64,000 bases of DNA from Microbacterium sp. GTDB taxonomy: Bacteria; Actinomycetota; Actinomycetes; Actinomycetales; Microbacteriaceae. Shown here in pieces: positions 24,749 through 33,767 of the stretch. The position numbers and the translations under genes were made by a program. A model generated the notes under the pieces. The model saw only the letters and a list, made by a program, of their open reading frames with translations, did no database searches and had not been told where the DNA came from. Position 1 is the stretch's first letter. Each line of letters opens with the position of its first letter. The stretch spans positions 25,660-89,659 of the forward strand of contig QFPM01000014.1 in assembly GCA_003248655.1 (NCBI GenBank). The letters run 5' to 3'.

Positions 24749-25813
24749 GTGACCGACCTGCCCGTCCGCATCCGTCCCGAGATCGCCGCGCTGCCCGCCT
24801 ATCAACAGGGCCGCCAGGCCGGCGCCGACGCGTTCAAGCTCTCGAGCAATGAGAACCCGTTCGATCCGCTGCCGGGCGTCCTCGAGGCCGCTGGCGCCGC
24901 GACGGCGTTCAACCGCTACCCCGATGCCTCATCTCCCCGGTTGCGCGCGCGCCTCGCGGAGCGGTTCGGGGTCTCCGACGACTCCGTCCACGTCACCGCC
25001 GGGTCGGTGTCGGTCCTGTACCAGCTCGCGCAGGCGACGAGCGGTCCGGGCGACGAGATCCTCTTCTCGTGGCGGTCGTTCGAGGCGTACCCGGGCCTTG
25101 CGGTCGTCGCCGGCTCGACCGCCGTGCGCGTGGCGAACACGGCATCCGGCGGCCACGACCTCGAGGCGATGGCGGATGCCGTCACCGATCGCACCCGCAT
25201 GGTCATCGTCTGCAGCCCGAACAACCCGACCGGACCGGTCGTGACCCAGGCGGCGTTCGACGCGTTCCTCGCGCGCGTGCCGAGCGACCTGCTCGTCGTG
25301 CTCGACGAGGCGTACGCCGAGTTCGTCACCGCCCCCGACGCCGTCGACGGCGCGGCGGTCATCGCGGCCGGGCACCCGAACGTCGTCGTCCTGCGCACCT
25401 TCTCGAAGGCGTACGGCCTCGCGGGCCTGCGCGTCGGGTACGCGATCGGCGACCCCGGCATCCTCTCCGCCGCGCGGACCACCGGCATCCCCCTCTCCGT
25501 CACGGCGCACGCCGAAGCGGCGGCGCTCGCGAGCTTGGATGCCGAGGACGAGCTGCTCGCGCGCGTTCGCGAGCTGACGGCGCGCCGCGACGCCCTCGCC
25601 GCGCGACTGCGCGAGGTCGGCTGGGACGTCCCCGACGCACAGGGCAACTTCGTGTGGCTGCCCGCGGGCGATCGTGCGCTCGAGGTCGCCGAGGCCTTCG
25701 TGGATGCAGGCCTCATCGTGCGCCCGTTCGCGGGTGACGGCGTGCGCATCTCGATCGGCGAGCACGGGTCGATCGACCGCGTCGTCGCGGTCGCGGCATC
25801 CGTCGCGCCCTAG
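24749..25813 (+). CDS. hisC: Histidinol-phosphate / aromatic aminotransferase
   Basis: A 354-residue fold-type I PLP aminotransferase. It has [15 protein letters not shown] near 30, [12 protein letters not shown] near 153, LDEAYAEF near 185 and the PLP lysine K220 in [11 protein letters not shown]. The end [11 protein letters not shown] with the substrate-phosphate Arg is normal for HisC. It transfers amino groups in histidine synthesis, or phenylalanine/tyrosine in the closely related Pat branch. It stands outside any his operon, which makes the Pat-like role possible. Confidence 0.88.
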   Translation: MTDLPVRIRPEIAALPAYQQGRQAGADAFKLSSNENPFDPLPGVLEAAGAATAFNRYPDASSPRLRARLAERFGVSDDSVHVTAGSVSVLYQLAQATSGPGDEILFSWRSFEAYPGLAVVAGSTAVRVANTASGGHDLEAMADAVTDRTRMVIVCSPNNPTGPVVTQAAFDAFLARVPSDLLVVLDEAYAEFVTAPDAVDGAAVIAAGHPNVVVLRTFSKAYGLAGLRVGYAIGDPGILSAARTTGIPLSVTAHAEAAALASLDAEDELLARVRELTARRDALAARLREVGWDVPDAQGNFVWLPAGDRALEVAEAFVDAGLIVRPFAGDGVRISIGEHGSIDRVVAVAASVAP

Positions 25814-26003
25814 TCTGCTCCGCGCGACCTTCGCACCTCACTTGCCAGCTCGCGCGGTAATGGAGCGTGAGTTCCCGCACCAACTGGCGAATGAGGCCGC
25901 GTCGGCCCCCGCGGGGCGCCTTGTCTCGAGTCGACGGCGGTTCGCGGCATCCGTTGTGCCGCTCATGCAGAAGTGCGCATGCGTTCGGGTTTAGCGTGGA
26001 GTA

Positions 26004-27143
26004 ATGACCTCGCCCGACGATCCGGCACTGGTGCGCGTTCTGGCAGCCGACGGCACGTTCGCGCCGTCGCCCGAAGCGGAACGCTATCTTCCGCTGATCG
26101 ACTCGCTCACCGACGCTGAGCTCGAGACCTTCTACCGCGACATGGTCATCGTGCGCGCCTTCGACCGGCAGGCCACGAACCTGCAGCGGCAGGGCCAGCT
26201 CGCGCTCTGGCCGCCGTCGCTCGGGCAGGAAGCCGCGCAGGTCGGGTCCGTGCGCGCGGCGCGCCCGCAGGACCACCTTTTCCCGTCGTACCGCGAGCAC
26301 GTCGTCGCGACAACCCGCGGCGTCGACCCCATCGACATCATCCGCGTCATGCGTGGGCTCAGCCACGGCGGCTGGGACCCGACCGACCCGAAGAACGGCA
26401 ACGTCCGCATCTACACGCTCGTGCTCGGGTCTCAGACGCTGCACGCGACGGGATTCGGCATTGGCCTCGTCTTCGATGGACGCTGCGGCACCGGTGACCC
26501 CGACCGCGACGAGGCGGTCGTCGTCTACTACGGCGACGGGGCCTCGAGCCAGGGTGATGTGCACGAGGCGATGGTCTTCGCGAACACGTACCGCACGCCC
26601 GAGGTCTTCTTCCTGCAGAACAACCACTGGGCCATCTCGGTGCCTGTCGCCACCCAGTCGCGTGCGCCGCTCTACCAGCGCGCGCAGGGCTATGGGATGC
26701 CGTCGACCCTCGTCGACGGGAACGACGTGCTCGCCAGCTGGGCCGTCTCGAAGCTCGCGCTCGACGAGGCGCGCGCGGGCGGCGGGCCGCAGGCGATTGA
26801 GGCGATCACGTACCGCATGGGCGCGCACACGACGAGCGACGACCCGACGAAGTACCGCACTTCCGACGAAGAGGCCGCGTGGGCGCTGCGTGACCCGATC
26901 CTGCGCATGCGCGCGTACCTCGAGGGGCGGGGCGCCGCGGCATCCTTCTTCGATGGGGTGGATGCCGAGGCATCCGCCTACGCAGACGACGTGCGCGTGC
27001 GCACGAACGAACTCGGTGCGCTCGAACCGTCCTCGATGTTCGCGCACGTGTACTCGGACGCACACCCCCTGATCGCCGAGCAGGCCCAGTGGCTCGAGCA
27101 GTACGAGGCCTCGTTCGCCGGGGCCGAGGGAGGCGCGCGATGA
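26004..27143 (+). CDS. 2-oxoacid dehydrogenase E1 component, alpha subunit
   Basis: A 379-residue thiamine-diphosphate E1 alpha subunit, branched-chain or pyruvate type. The TPP motif GDGASSQGDVHEAMVFAN is near 179, with LQNNHWAISVP after it, and YRMGAHTTSDDPTKYR near 268 holds the phosphorylation-loop-like segment. It decarboxylates the oxoacid together with the beta subunit. It begins a three-gene operon with E1 beta and E2. TAGCGT lies six bases before the ATG. The 190-bp region upstream (25814-26003) is otherwise unremarkable. Confidence 0.92.
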   Translation: MTSPDDPALVRVLAADGTFAPSPEAERYLPLIDSLTDAELETFYRDMVIVRAFDRQATNLQRQGQLALWPPSLGQEAAQVGSVRAARPQDHLFPSYREHVVATTRGVDPIDIIRVMRGLSHGGWDPTDPKNGNVRIYTLVLGSQTLHATGFGIGLVFDGRCGTGDPDRDEAVVVYYGDGASSQGDVHEAMVFANTYRTPEVFFLQNNHWAISVPVATQSRAPLYQRAQGYGMPSTLVDGNDVLASWAVSKLALDEARAGGGPQAIEAITYRMGAHTTSDDPTKYRTSDEEAAWALRDPILRMRAYLEGRGAAASFFDGVDAEASAYADDVRVRTNELGALEPSSMFAHVYSDAHPLIAEQAQWLEQYEASFAGAEGGAR

Positions 27144-28117
27144 CCGCTGCCATGCCGTTCGCGAAGGCGCTGAACGCCGGGCTTCGCGCCGCGATGGCGG
27201 CGGATGACCACGTCCTGCTCATGGGCGAGGACATCGGCAAGCTCGGCGGCGTCTTCCGCGTGACCGAGGGGCTGCAGGCCGAGTTCGGCGACCGGCGCGT
27301 GCTCGACACCCCGCTTGCCGAGTCGGGCATCATCGGCACGGCGATCGGCCTCGCGATGGCGGGGTTCCGCCCCGTCGTCGAGATCCAGTTCGACGGATTC
27401 GTCTTCCCCGGGTTCGACCAGATCACGACCCAGCTCGCGAAGCTCACGAACCGGCACGAGGGTGCGCTGTCGATGCCGGTCGTCATCCGCATCCCCTACG
27501 GCGGCCACATCGGGGCCGTCGAGCACCACCAGGAGAGTCCCGAGGCCTACTTCGCCCACACGGCGGGGCTGCGGGTCGTGTCGCCGTCGACGCCGAACGA
27601 CGCGTACTGGATGATTCAGGATGCCATCGCCTCGCCCGACCCGGTGATCTTCCTCGAGCCGAAGGCGAAGTACTGGCTCAAGGGCGAGGTCGACATGGAC
27701 GAGCGCTCGATGCCGCTGCACGCGTCGCGGATCGTCCGTCGCGGCACCGATGTCACTCTCGTCGGGCACGGCGCGATGGTCACGACGCTGCTGCAGGCCG
27801 CCGCGCTCGCCGAGAGCGAGGGCACGTCGTGCGAGGTGATCGACCTCCGCTCGCTGTCGCCGATCGACTACGGCCCGATCCTCGACTCGGTGCGTCGCAC
27901 GGGTCGCATGGTCTACGCGCAGGAGGCGCCCGGCAACGCGTCGGTCGGCTCGGAGGTCGCGGCGACCGTCATGGAGCGCGCGTTCTTCGCCCTCGAATCG
28001 CCCGTGCTGCGAGTGTCGGGCTTTGATGTGCCGTTCCCGCCCGCGAAGCTCGAGGGCGTGTACCTGCCCGATGCCGACCGCATCCTCGAGGCCGTCGACC
28101 GCGCCCTCGCCTACTGA
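27140..28117 (+). CDS. 2-oxoacid dehydrogenase E1 component, beta subunit
   Basis: A 325-residue E1 beta subunit. LMGEDIGKLGGVFRVTEGL near 28, RVLDTPLAESGIIGTAIGLA near 53, RIPYGGHIGAVEHHQESPEA near 115 and the end with VPFPPAKLEGVYLPD are typical of branched-chain oxoacid dehydrogenase beta chains. It forms the E1 heterotetramer with the alpha subunit, whose stop overlaps its ATG by four bases. Confidence 0.93.
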   Translation: MTAAMPFAKALNAGLRAAMAADDHVLLMGEDIGKLGGVFRVTEGLQAEFGDRRVLDTPLAESGIIGTAIGLAMAGFRPVVEIQFDGFVFPGFDQITTQLAKLTNRHEGALSMPVVIRIPYGGHIGAVEHHQESPEAYFAHTAGLRVVSPSTPNDAYWMIQDAIASPDPVIFLEPKAKYWLKGEVDMDERSMPLHASRIVRRGTDVTLVGHGAMVTTLLQAAALAESEGTSCEVIDLRSLSPIDYGPILDSVRRTGRMVYAQEAPGNASVGSEVAATVMERAFFALESPVLRVSGFDVPFPPAKLEGVYLPDADRILEAVDRALAY

Positions 28118-28144
28118 ATCGCGACCTGGAAGAAGAGAGCCCGC

Positions 28145-29491
28145 ATGAGCACGCAGACCTTCCACCTGCCGGATGTCGGCGAAGGGCTGACCGAAGCCGA
28201 GATCGTCCAGTGGCGCGTCGGGCCGGGCGACACCGTCGCGGTCAACGACGTGATCGTCGAGATCGAGACCGCGAAATCGCTCGTCGAACTGCCGTCGCCC
28301 TTCGCGGGGACGGTCGGCGAGCTCCTCGCCCCCGAGGGCCAGACCGTCACCGTCGGCGCGCCGATCATCACGATCGCGGGCGAGGGGGCCGCGGCGGATG
28401 CCGTGTCGGGCCTGTCCGCGCACGGCGCACCCGCTGCTCCCGCCCCCGACGAGACCGAGGGCGCCGTCCTGGTCGGCTACGGCACCGGCGGCGCCGTCAG
28501 CTCTCGCCGCACGGGTCGCGCGGCGGGCCGGCCCGCGCCCGAGCGCACGGCTGCCGTCAAGGCATCCGTCGGCGTCGTCGCGAAGCCGCCCGTCCGCGGT
28601 CTCGCCCGCGACCTCGGCGTCGACCTCACGCAGGTGACCCCGAGCGGGCCGGCCGGCGAGGTCACGCGAGAGGATGTCGTCGCGCACGCGCAGCAGGCGA
28701 GCGTGTTCCGCAACATCGCGACCCCCGCCGCCCCCGCCGAGCGCGACCAGAAGATCCCCGTGACCGCGCACCCGCGCGACGAGCAGGGCCGCGAAGAGAC
28801 GATCCCGGTCAAGGGCGTGCGCAAGGCCACGGCATCCGGCATGGTGCGATCGGCCTACACGGCGCCGCACGTGTCGGTCTGGACCGATGTCGACGCCACC
28901 CGCACGATGGAGCTCGTCGCGCGGCTCAAGAAGTCGCCCGATTTCGCCGATATCAAGGTGTCGCCGCTACTGATCATGGCGCGCGCCGTGATCTGGGCGT
29001 GCCGTCGCACCCCGCTCGTCGGGGCGGCATGGGTCGACAACGAAGACGGCTCGGCCGAGATCCACGTGCGCGGCTACGTCAACCTCGGCATCGCCGCTGC
29101 GACCCCGCGCGGCCTGCTCGTCCCGAACATCAAGGATGCCCAGGACCTGAACCTCCGCGAGCTCGCTGTCGCGCTCGAGAAGCTGACGCTGACGGCGCGC
29201 GAGGGTCGGACGACCCCCGCCGATCAACAGGGCGGAACGATCACGATCACCAACATCGGCGTCTTCGGCATGGATGCCGGCACCCCGATCATCAATCCGG
29301 GCGAGTCGGGCATCGTCGCGATGGGCACGATCCGGCAGAAGCCGTGGGTCGTCGACGGCGAGGTGCGTCCGCGGTTCGTCACGACCGTGTCGGGATCGTT
29401 CGACCACCGCGTGATCGACGGCGACGGCATGAGCCGGTTCATCGCCGACGTGGCGTCGATCCTCGAGGAGCCGGCGCTGCTGCTGGACTGA
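28145..29491 (+). CDS. Dihydrolipoamide acyltransferase (E2) of the 2-oxoacid dehydrogenase
   Basis: A 448-residue E2. Residues 1-78 form one lipoyl domain with lipoylated Lys44 in [11 protein letters not shown] Pro/Ala/Arg linker leads to the E1/E3-binding domain near 145-185 ([20 protein letters not shown]). The acyltransferase domain fills about 220-448 with catalytic His421 in [18 protein letters not shown] precedes the ATG. No E3 gene is adjacent, so a shared E3 must be used. The single lipoyl domain and E1 heterotetramer favour a branched-chain complex over pyruvate. Confidence 0.92.
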   Translation: MSTQTFHLPDVGEGLTEAEIVQWRVGPGDTVAVNDVIVEIETAKSLVELPSPFAGTVGELLAPEGQTVTVGAPIITIAGEGAAADAVSGLSAHGAPAAPAPDETEGAVLVGYGTGGAVSSRRTGRAAGRPAPERTAAVKASVGVVAKPPVRGLARDLGVDLTQVTPSGPAGEVTREDVVAHAQQASVFRNIATPAAPAERDQKIPVTAHPRDEQGREETIPVKGVRKATASGMVRSAYTAPHVSVWTDVDATRTMELVARLKKSPDFADIKVSPLLIMARAVIWACRRTPLVGAAWVDNEDGSAEIHVRGYVNLGIAAATPRGLLVPNIKDAQDLNLRELAVALEKLTLTAREGRTTPADQQGGTITITNIGVFGMDAGTPIINPGESGIVAMGTIRQKPWVVDGEVRPRFVTTVSGSFDHRVIDGDGMSRFIADVASILEEPALLLD

Positions 29492-29527
29492 TGCGGCCCG
29501 ACCTTCAGTGCTCTCCAACGAACAGCG

Positions 29528-30397
29528 TCAGGTAGTCACAGGCCGTGGTTGATCAGACATCATGGACCGCCGGGCGGACCCTGTCGGCCGCCTCCTCAGG
29601 CGTGACGACCGGGATGCACTGGTGGCCGAGAGATGCGCTCCATTCGCCGAGCGAAGGGAGGCGGCGAACGACACTTCGGATGGGCTCGTGTACGGCCCCC
29701 ATCGTGCGAACAACTCGGATGCCTTCGCGTTGATGAACCCCGCCTCGGCGAGGGCCCACAGGTCGTAGAGATCTCGCGGGACCTCCCGGTCGTTCCACGA
29801 CGACAGCTTCGATGCGACGAACGCCTCCGGCGTGAGCACCCGCAGTCGCGCGGGTGGAGCGTCACTGTAACGCTGCTCGATATCTACGACTTCGGTCGGC
29901 CACGTCGGGTAGCCCTCGGACGAGAGCAACTGGATCTGCACACGTACATCGCCTATCTGCATGACCGAGGGGTTTGCGTGTCTTGCGTCCTTCAGTGGTG
30001 GCGTGAAAGTGACGTTACCGAACCCGCGGCGCAGCTGACGGGTGAGCGCGTTCTCGATCTTGTCCGCGATAGCAGACCTGTCGCCCAACGCGAGGAGGTC
30101 GATGTCCTCCGACAGGCGCAGGCCTGTGAGGTACGTGCGCGACAGGGCAGTTCCGCCGAAGAAGACGATGTCGTCGGTGCCGACGGTGCTGATGGCGGCG
30201 AGGGCGTGCGAGATGACGTGGTCCCGCATGACCTGGTCTGAGTCAACACCGAATGTCGTCTCAACGTTCTCCCGTTCGTCGTCTTCGAGGACCCCAGGTA
30301 CCGGGGTGCGGAGGACGACGTCCGGAGCGGCGCGTTCATCGCCGTCGAGTCGTCCGTCGAATCGCCGAGGATGGTCCTCCGCTTTTCGTTCAGCCAC
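29528..30397 (-). CDS. AbiEii-type nucleotidyltransferase toxin, C-terminus probably frameshifted
   Basis: A 289-residue reading frame of the AbiEii/AbiGii family. The nucleotidyltransferase core is present: VFFGGTALSRTYL near 75 and RLSEDIDLLALGD near 90. Members in this family modify tRNA 3' ends to stop growth during phage attack. Up to FARWGPYTSPSEVSFAAS the protein looks normal, but the last 40 or so residues are Ser/Arg low-complexity. The neighbouring frame, ending at 29553, reads LGEWSASLGHQ and TPEEAADRVRPAV, much like the family end. A single-base indel near 29660-29690 is inferred. GTG 30397 overlaps abiEi by eight bases. Confidence 0.75.
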   Translation of the reverse strand: MAERKAEDHPRRFDGRLDGDERAAPDVVLRTPVPGVLEDDERENVETTFGVDSDQVMRDHVISHALAAISTVGTDDIVFFGGTALSRTYLTGLRLSEDIDLLALGDRSAIADKIENALTRQLRRGFGNVTFTPPLKDARHANPSVMQIGDVRVQIQLLSSEGYPTWPTEVVDIEQRYSDAPPARLRVLTPEAFVASKLSSWNDREVPRDLYDLWALAEAGFINAKASELFARWGPYTSPSEVSFAASLRSANGAHLSATSASRSSRLRRRPTGSARRSMMSDQPRPVTT

Positions 30398-31037
30398 CCG
30401 CTGTCTCCAGTCGCTTCCGCATGTCCCGCGCGCCAGCGGGCACGATTCGCGCGCGCGCGACGATCTCGGCGAACTCGTTCGACCTCACCTGGGCTGCGAG
30501 GTTCTCGATGGCACCGGCGACTTCGCGCCCGAGCCCGTCGCGATCCGTGCGCCCGAGCAGGTCGAAGAGAGTTTGCTCAGGTGTCGTGATCAGTCCGTCG
30601 CCGAGTCCGGTTCGCTCCAGGACGAGCTCGAGGTCTTCCAGCTTTCGTGGAACGAACTTGATGAGACCGCCTCCGTCGATAGTCAATGGTGCGTACCCCC
30701 GCCGAGGCACCGCCACTGTGGCCACCCCTACGGCTCGGGGGATGGCGGCCCAATGGCGTGCAGCGCTAATACCCATGAGCGCGGCTTCTCGCGCTCCGAA
30801 CCTTGCAGTCGCGAGCGCGAGGGCGGCGGCCTCCAACGGCGGCTTCCACGTCCGACCATCTCGACCGTCGGGAGGTGCCGTATAGACGCCGTGAGCAAGG
30901 CGCACCAGCGCGCCTTGTTCGACCAGACGGTCAGCGACCCGCCATGTATTCCGCGCAAGTTCGGGCATGTCTTTGAGGCGCAGTGTACGAAGGGGTGCGC
31001 GTGCGACAGCGCGCACGATGTCAACGCCCGCGGTCAT
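30390..31037 (-). CDS. AbiEi-type antitoxin
   Basis: A 215-residue antitoxin with an N-terminal winged helix (VARAPLRTLRLKDMPELA; then VRLAHGVYTAPPDGRDG) and a C-terminal AbiEi neutralising domain. ATG 31037 has AGAGGAG seven bases upstream; the in-frame ATG at 31055 lacks a site. In AbiE systems this protein represses the operon and blocks the nucleotidyltransferase toxin. It is immediately upstream of AbiEii on the same strand, with a palindrome in front. Confidence 0.82.
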   Translation of the reverse strand: MTAGVDIVRAVARAPLRTLRLKDMPELARNTWRVADRLVEQGALVRLAHGVYTAPPDGRDGRTWKPPLEAAALALATARFGAREAALMGISAARHWAAIPRAVGVATVAVPRRGYAPLTIDGGGLIKFVPRKLEDLELVLERTGLGDGLITTPEQTLFDLLGRTDRDGLGREVAGAIENLAAQVRSNEFAEIVARARIVPAGARDMRKRLETAGG

Positions 31038-31059
31038 GATGGCTCCTCTAGTCATCGTA

Positions 31060-31076
31060 AGTATACGCTCAGCGTA
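31060..31076 (-). promoter_or_regulatory. AbiE promoter -10 and palindromic operator
   Basis: TACGCT-c-AGCGTA (31064-31076) is a perfect 13-bp palindrome. It overlaps a TATACT -10 box read on the minus strand (31060-31065), 23 bases before the abiEi start. Binding by AbiEi would block the promoter, as known for other AbiE operons. Confidence 0.6.
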
Positions 31077-31138
31077 GATTTTCGATGAGTAGATCGTCCA
31101 CTAGTGGGACGTCATCCGCAGGCGAGTGCACGAGAAGA

Positions 31139-31174
31139 CACGCACGGCCCCGCTCCCCATCGGGGCCGTGCGTG
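31139..31174. other. Strong hairpin in the 328-bp gene-free stretch 31038-31365
   Basis: A 14-bp stem (31139-31152 with 31161-31174, around CGCACGGCCCCG) and an 8-base loop. It is upstream of abiEi and downstream of nothing on the plus strand, so it does not terminate a known gene. The rest of this 328-bp stretch holds the AbiE operator, a GC-rich tract (31175-31290) with no gene I can see, a 24-bp repeat site and a terminator. Confidence 0.6.
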
Positions 31175-31293
31175 CGTCAGGGGAGCGGGTCAGCGGGGGG
31201 AGCTGAACCACCTGTCCGTCCAGCGGGACCGAAGGGGGGTGGTGCGTCGCTGGTGGGGGTCGGACATTGTTCTTCCGGGGGGAAGGGGAGTTA

Positions 31294-31317
31294 CATGAGA
31301 ACTTTCTCATATTTCTC
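31294..31317 (+). repeat. 24-bp flanking site, copy 1
   Basis: CATGAGA, two variable bases, TTTCTCAT, one variable base, TTTCTC. It matches the site at 32697-32720 in 21 of 24 positions and has the same orientation. Together they bracket the PH-domain and TM2-Ltp genes. The core ATGAGA/TCTCAT is palindromic. Confidence 0.8.
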
Positions 31318-31322
31318 CGCAG

Positions 31323-31355
31323 GGTGCAAGCGGCGATTTTCAGACCGCTTGCACC
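31323..31355 (-). terminator. Terminator hairpin after the PH-domain gene
   Basis: GGTGCAAGCGG (31323-31333) pairs with CCGCTTGCACC (31345-31355), an 11-bp perfect stem with an 11-base loop. It lies 10 bases past the stop of the minus-strand PH-domain gene. Confidence 0.75.
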
Positions 31356-31365
31356 GCCGGGAGAA

Positions 31366-31737
31366 TCAGCTGCTTTGCAGCACGGCCCAGCCGATCAGGG
31401 CATCCAGACGTCGCACGTCGACGCCCTTCGCCAGCTTGACCTTGATGTGGCCCGCGCGGGTCCACAGCTCGAGCTCGGAGTTCCAATCGAGGGTCCCCGC
31501 GTTCTCGCTCGACCACATGTTGATCGTGCTGTACGGGAGCGAGTAGATCTCGATCTTCTTGCCGGTGAGACCCTGCGCGTCTCGAACGATCAGGCGCTTC
31601 GTCGTGAAGATCGCCGCATCGCGGAACGTCGCGAACGCCGCGACGGCCTGCTCGCCCTGCAGCAGCAGCGGGCCGATGTCCGGAGGAATGGGGATTTCGC
31701 GCTGGAGGGTCCACGTGAGGATCGATGACGTTTCCAT
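31366..31737 (-). CDS. Bacterial PH-domain protein (YokE-like)
   Basis: A 123-residue PH-fold protein resembling the bacterial bPH/YokE family. It has an N-terminal helix (GPLLLQGEQAVAAFATFRDA), the strand pair FTTKRLIVRDAQGLTGKKIE, and IYSLPYSTINMWSSENAG followed by a C-terminal helix. Function is unknown; PH proteins of this kind may bind other proteins or membranes. It lies 18 bp downstream of the TM2-Ltp gene, followed by a terminator, so the pair is an operon. Confidence 0.75.
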   Translation of the reverse strand: METSSILTWTLQREIPIPPDIGPLLLQGEQAVAAFATFRDAAIFTTKRLIVRDAQGLTGKKIEIYSLPYSTINMWSSENAGTLDWNSELELWTRAGHIKVKLAKGVDVRRLDALIGWAVLQSS

Positions 31738-31755
31738 CGTCGTCTCTCTTCCTTT

Positions 31756-32670
31756 TCAGTAGCCGACGGCCGTGACGCCGTAGTTCGCCTCGTCGGGGGT
31801 GAACCCTTCGTAGAGGAGCTGGTCGATGAGCCCCTGACGCGAGAACGAGGAGAACTCCAGGTAGGACTGCGCCGACTTGGCCGCCTGCTCGTTCCAGTCG
31901 GGTGCGACGTAGTCGACCGCGAACGTCGCCTCATCGGTGGTGTAGCCCTCGTACTCGAGCTGGCCGATCAGACCCTGGCGTGAGAAGGCCGAGAAGTCGA
32001 GGTAGTCCTCTGCCGACGAGACGGCGTTCTTCTGCGCGAGGGTCAGCGCGGGCGCCTCGGCGGTGGCGGCGGGTGTCTCGACGGTGGCGACGGGAGTCGG
32101 GGCGGTGGTCTCGACCTCCTCCACGACGGCCTCGGCGCTCGGCTGCACGAAGCCCGCGGGCGAGGCGGGCGTGGCCACGCTCGGCTTCGGAGAGACGGCG
32201 CCGATGATCAGGCCGAGCACGATGAGCGCACCCGTGACGATCCACGCGATCTTCTTGTGCTGGTCGTAGCCCACGAGCGGGCGACCCCACTTGTCCTTCT
32301 GCGCACCGACGAGCACGAGGATCAGGTCGACGAGCACCCAGATGCCGAACCCGCCGAGCGTGATGAGCTTGAGGATGCCGGTGCCGATCTTGCCCAGGTA
32401 GAAGCGGTCGACGCCGAAGATCCCGAGGAAGTACGCGAACAGCCACGTCGCGATGAAGCTCTTCCCGGCCGGGGCAGGTGCCTGCGCCAGGGCGGCGGGA
32501 GCGCCGGCGAAGGCGGGCGCACCCGCGTACGTCGGCGGGGTGGGGGGTGCGGCCGGCGCGGCGTACGGGCTGGTCGGCGGTGCGACCGGCGGCTGCGCGA
32601 CCGGCGGCGGGACGGGCGCCCCGGCCGCGGGCGGGGGCGTGGTGGACGGCTGTTGAGTGGGGTCAGACAT
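31756..32670 (-). CDS. TM2 domain protein with two Ltp repeats
   Basis: A 304-residue membrane protein. Residues 1-68 are Pro/Ala-rich and presumably cytosolic. The TM2 domain (about 69-140: [37 protein letters not shown]) is followed by a third span ([18 protein letters not shown]). An exposed Ala/Thr/Val linker ends in two Ltp repeats near 215-255 and 263-304 ([40 protein letters not shown]). Ltp domains in the streptococcal phage TP-J34 lipoprotein block DNA entry of other phages. A defence role here is inference. No lipobox is present; ATG 32670 has GGAGA upstream. Confidence 0.85.
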   Translation of the reverse strand: MSDPTQQPSTTPPPAAGAPVPPPVAQPPVAPPTSPYAAPAAPPTPPTYAGAPAFAGAPAALAQAPAPAGKSFIATWLFAYFLGIFGVDRFYLGKIGTGILKLITLGGFGIWVLVDLILVLVGAQKDKWGRPLVGYDQHKKIAWIVTGALIVLGLIIGAVSPKPSVATPASPAGFVQPSAEAVVEEVETTAPTPVATVETPAATAEAPALTLAQKNAVSSAEDYLDFSAFSRQGLIGQLEYEGYTTDEATFAVDYVAPDWNEQAAKSAQSYLEFSSFSRQGLIDQLLYEGFTPDEANYGVTAVGY

Positions 32671-32696
32671 GACAATCTCCGGGGTGGGATATCGAA

Positions 32697-32720
32697 CATG
32701 AGAGATTTCTCATGTTTCTC
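32697..32720 (+). repeat. 24-bp flanking site, copy 2
   Basis: Second copy of the site at 31294-31317, with three differences. Here the palindromic part extends to AACATGAGA...TCTCATGTT. It lies 26 bp upstream of the TM2-Ltp start, so it could also be an operator. Confidence 0.8.
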
Positions 32721-32760
32721 TCAGCCTACTCATAACCTCCGACACTGTCCAGGGGCGATT

Positions 32761-32775
32761 TGAGAACGATTATCA
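32761..32775. promoter_or_regulatory. Zur box before znuA
   Basis: TGAGAACGATTATCA fits the 7-1-7 Zur consensus TGAnAAn-n-nTTnTCA. It ends 11 bases before the znuA start and would cover the promoter. With zur in the same cluster, zinc-dependent repression of znuACB is very likely. Confidence 0.85.
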
Positions 32776-32786
32776 ATAGTGCTTGA

Positions 32787-33767
32787 ATGAGTCACATGCG
32801 ATCCACCTCCGTTCTCGCCGTCGCCCTCGGTACGGCATCCGTCCTTGTCCTCGCCGGCTGCTCCGGTACGGCAACGCCGCAGACATCCGATGATGGCCGC
32901 GTGAGTGTCGTCGCTTCGACGAACGTGTGGGGAGACATCGCGTCGGCGGTCGGCGGTGACCTCGTCGACGTGACGTCGATCATCGCGTCGGTCGCGCAGG
33001 ATCCGCACGAGTACGAAGCGTCGGCGCGCGACCAGCTCACGGTCTCACGCGCCGCCCTGGTGATCGAGAACGGTGGGGGGTACGACGCGTTCATGGATGA
33101 CCTGATCGACGGCTCCGGCACCGACGCGCCGGTCATCACGGCCGCCGAGCTGTCGGATGCCTGGCCAGACGACGACCACGCCGACGAGCACAGCGACGAT
33201 GAGCACGGCGACGACGACCACGACGGCCACGATCACGTCGAGGGGTTCAACGAGCACGTCTGGTACGACCCGCACACCGTGGCGCACGTGGCAGAAGAGA
33301 TCGCGCACGAGCTCTCCGAGCTGGATGCCGCGAACGCGGCCACGTACGAGGCGAACTACGAGGCGTTCGCCGCCGGCATCCAGGGTCTCGAGTCGAGCCT
33401 CGATGAGCTCTCGGCAAAGTTCTCGGGCGAGCAGATCTTCGTCACCGAGCCGGTGCCGCTGTACCTGACCGAAGCGGCGGGGCTGGTCAACGCGACACCG
33501 TCCGCCTTCAGCGAAGCCGTCGAAGAAGGACAGGATGTGCCCGCGGCGACCCTCCTGGAGGCGACGCGGATCCTCTCGGGTGGTGGCATCCGCACCCTCA
33601 TCGCGAACGCGCAGACCGGCGGACCCGAGACAGACGCCGTGATCGCCACGGCGAAAGATGCGGGCATCCCCGTTCTCGAGTTCACCGAGCTCGTGCCCGA
33701 CGGCGACTCGTACCTCACGTGGATGCAGGCGAACATCACGGCGCTCGCGGGTACGCTGGCGCGGTGA
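32787..33767 (+). CDS. znuA: Zinc ABC transporter substrate-binding lipoprotein
   Basis: A 326-residue cluster A-I solute-binding protein. A lipoprotein signal with LVLAGC places Cys near 28. The metal-binding His residues appear in AQDPHEYEAS near 75 and NEHVWYDPHTVAHVAEEI near 158. Between them is an Asp/His-rich loop (DDDHADEHSDDEHGDDDHDG), typical of zinc rather than manganese binders. A Zur box lies directly upstream, and the znuC start overlaps its stop. Confidence 0.93.
   Translation: MSHMRSTSVLAVALGTASVLVLAGCSGTATPQTSDDGRVSVVASTNVWGDIASAVGGDLVDVTSIIASVAQDPHEYEASARDQLTVSRAALVIENGGGYDAFMDDLIDGSGTDAPVITAAELSDAWPDDDHADEHSDDEHGDDDHDGHDHVEGFNEHVWYDPHTVAHVAEEIAHELSELDAANAATYEANYEAFAAGIQGLESSLDELSAKFSGEQIFVTEPVPLYLTEAAGLVNATPSAFSEAVEEGQDVPAATLLEATRILSGGGIRTLIANAQTGGPETDAVIATAKDAGIPVLEFTELVPDGDSYLTWMQANITALAGTLAR

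Noticed and set aside
30042..31088. A 348-codon plus-strand frame across the AbiE genes
   Set aside because: The minus strand has AbiEi/AbiEii motifs, coupled starts and an operator; the plus frame has none.
31175..31290. Small gene or RNA in the GC-rich gap
   Set aside because: Only weak ACCACC/GGTGGT pairing and no ribosome site with a credible frame.
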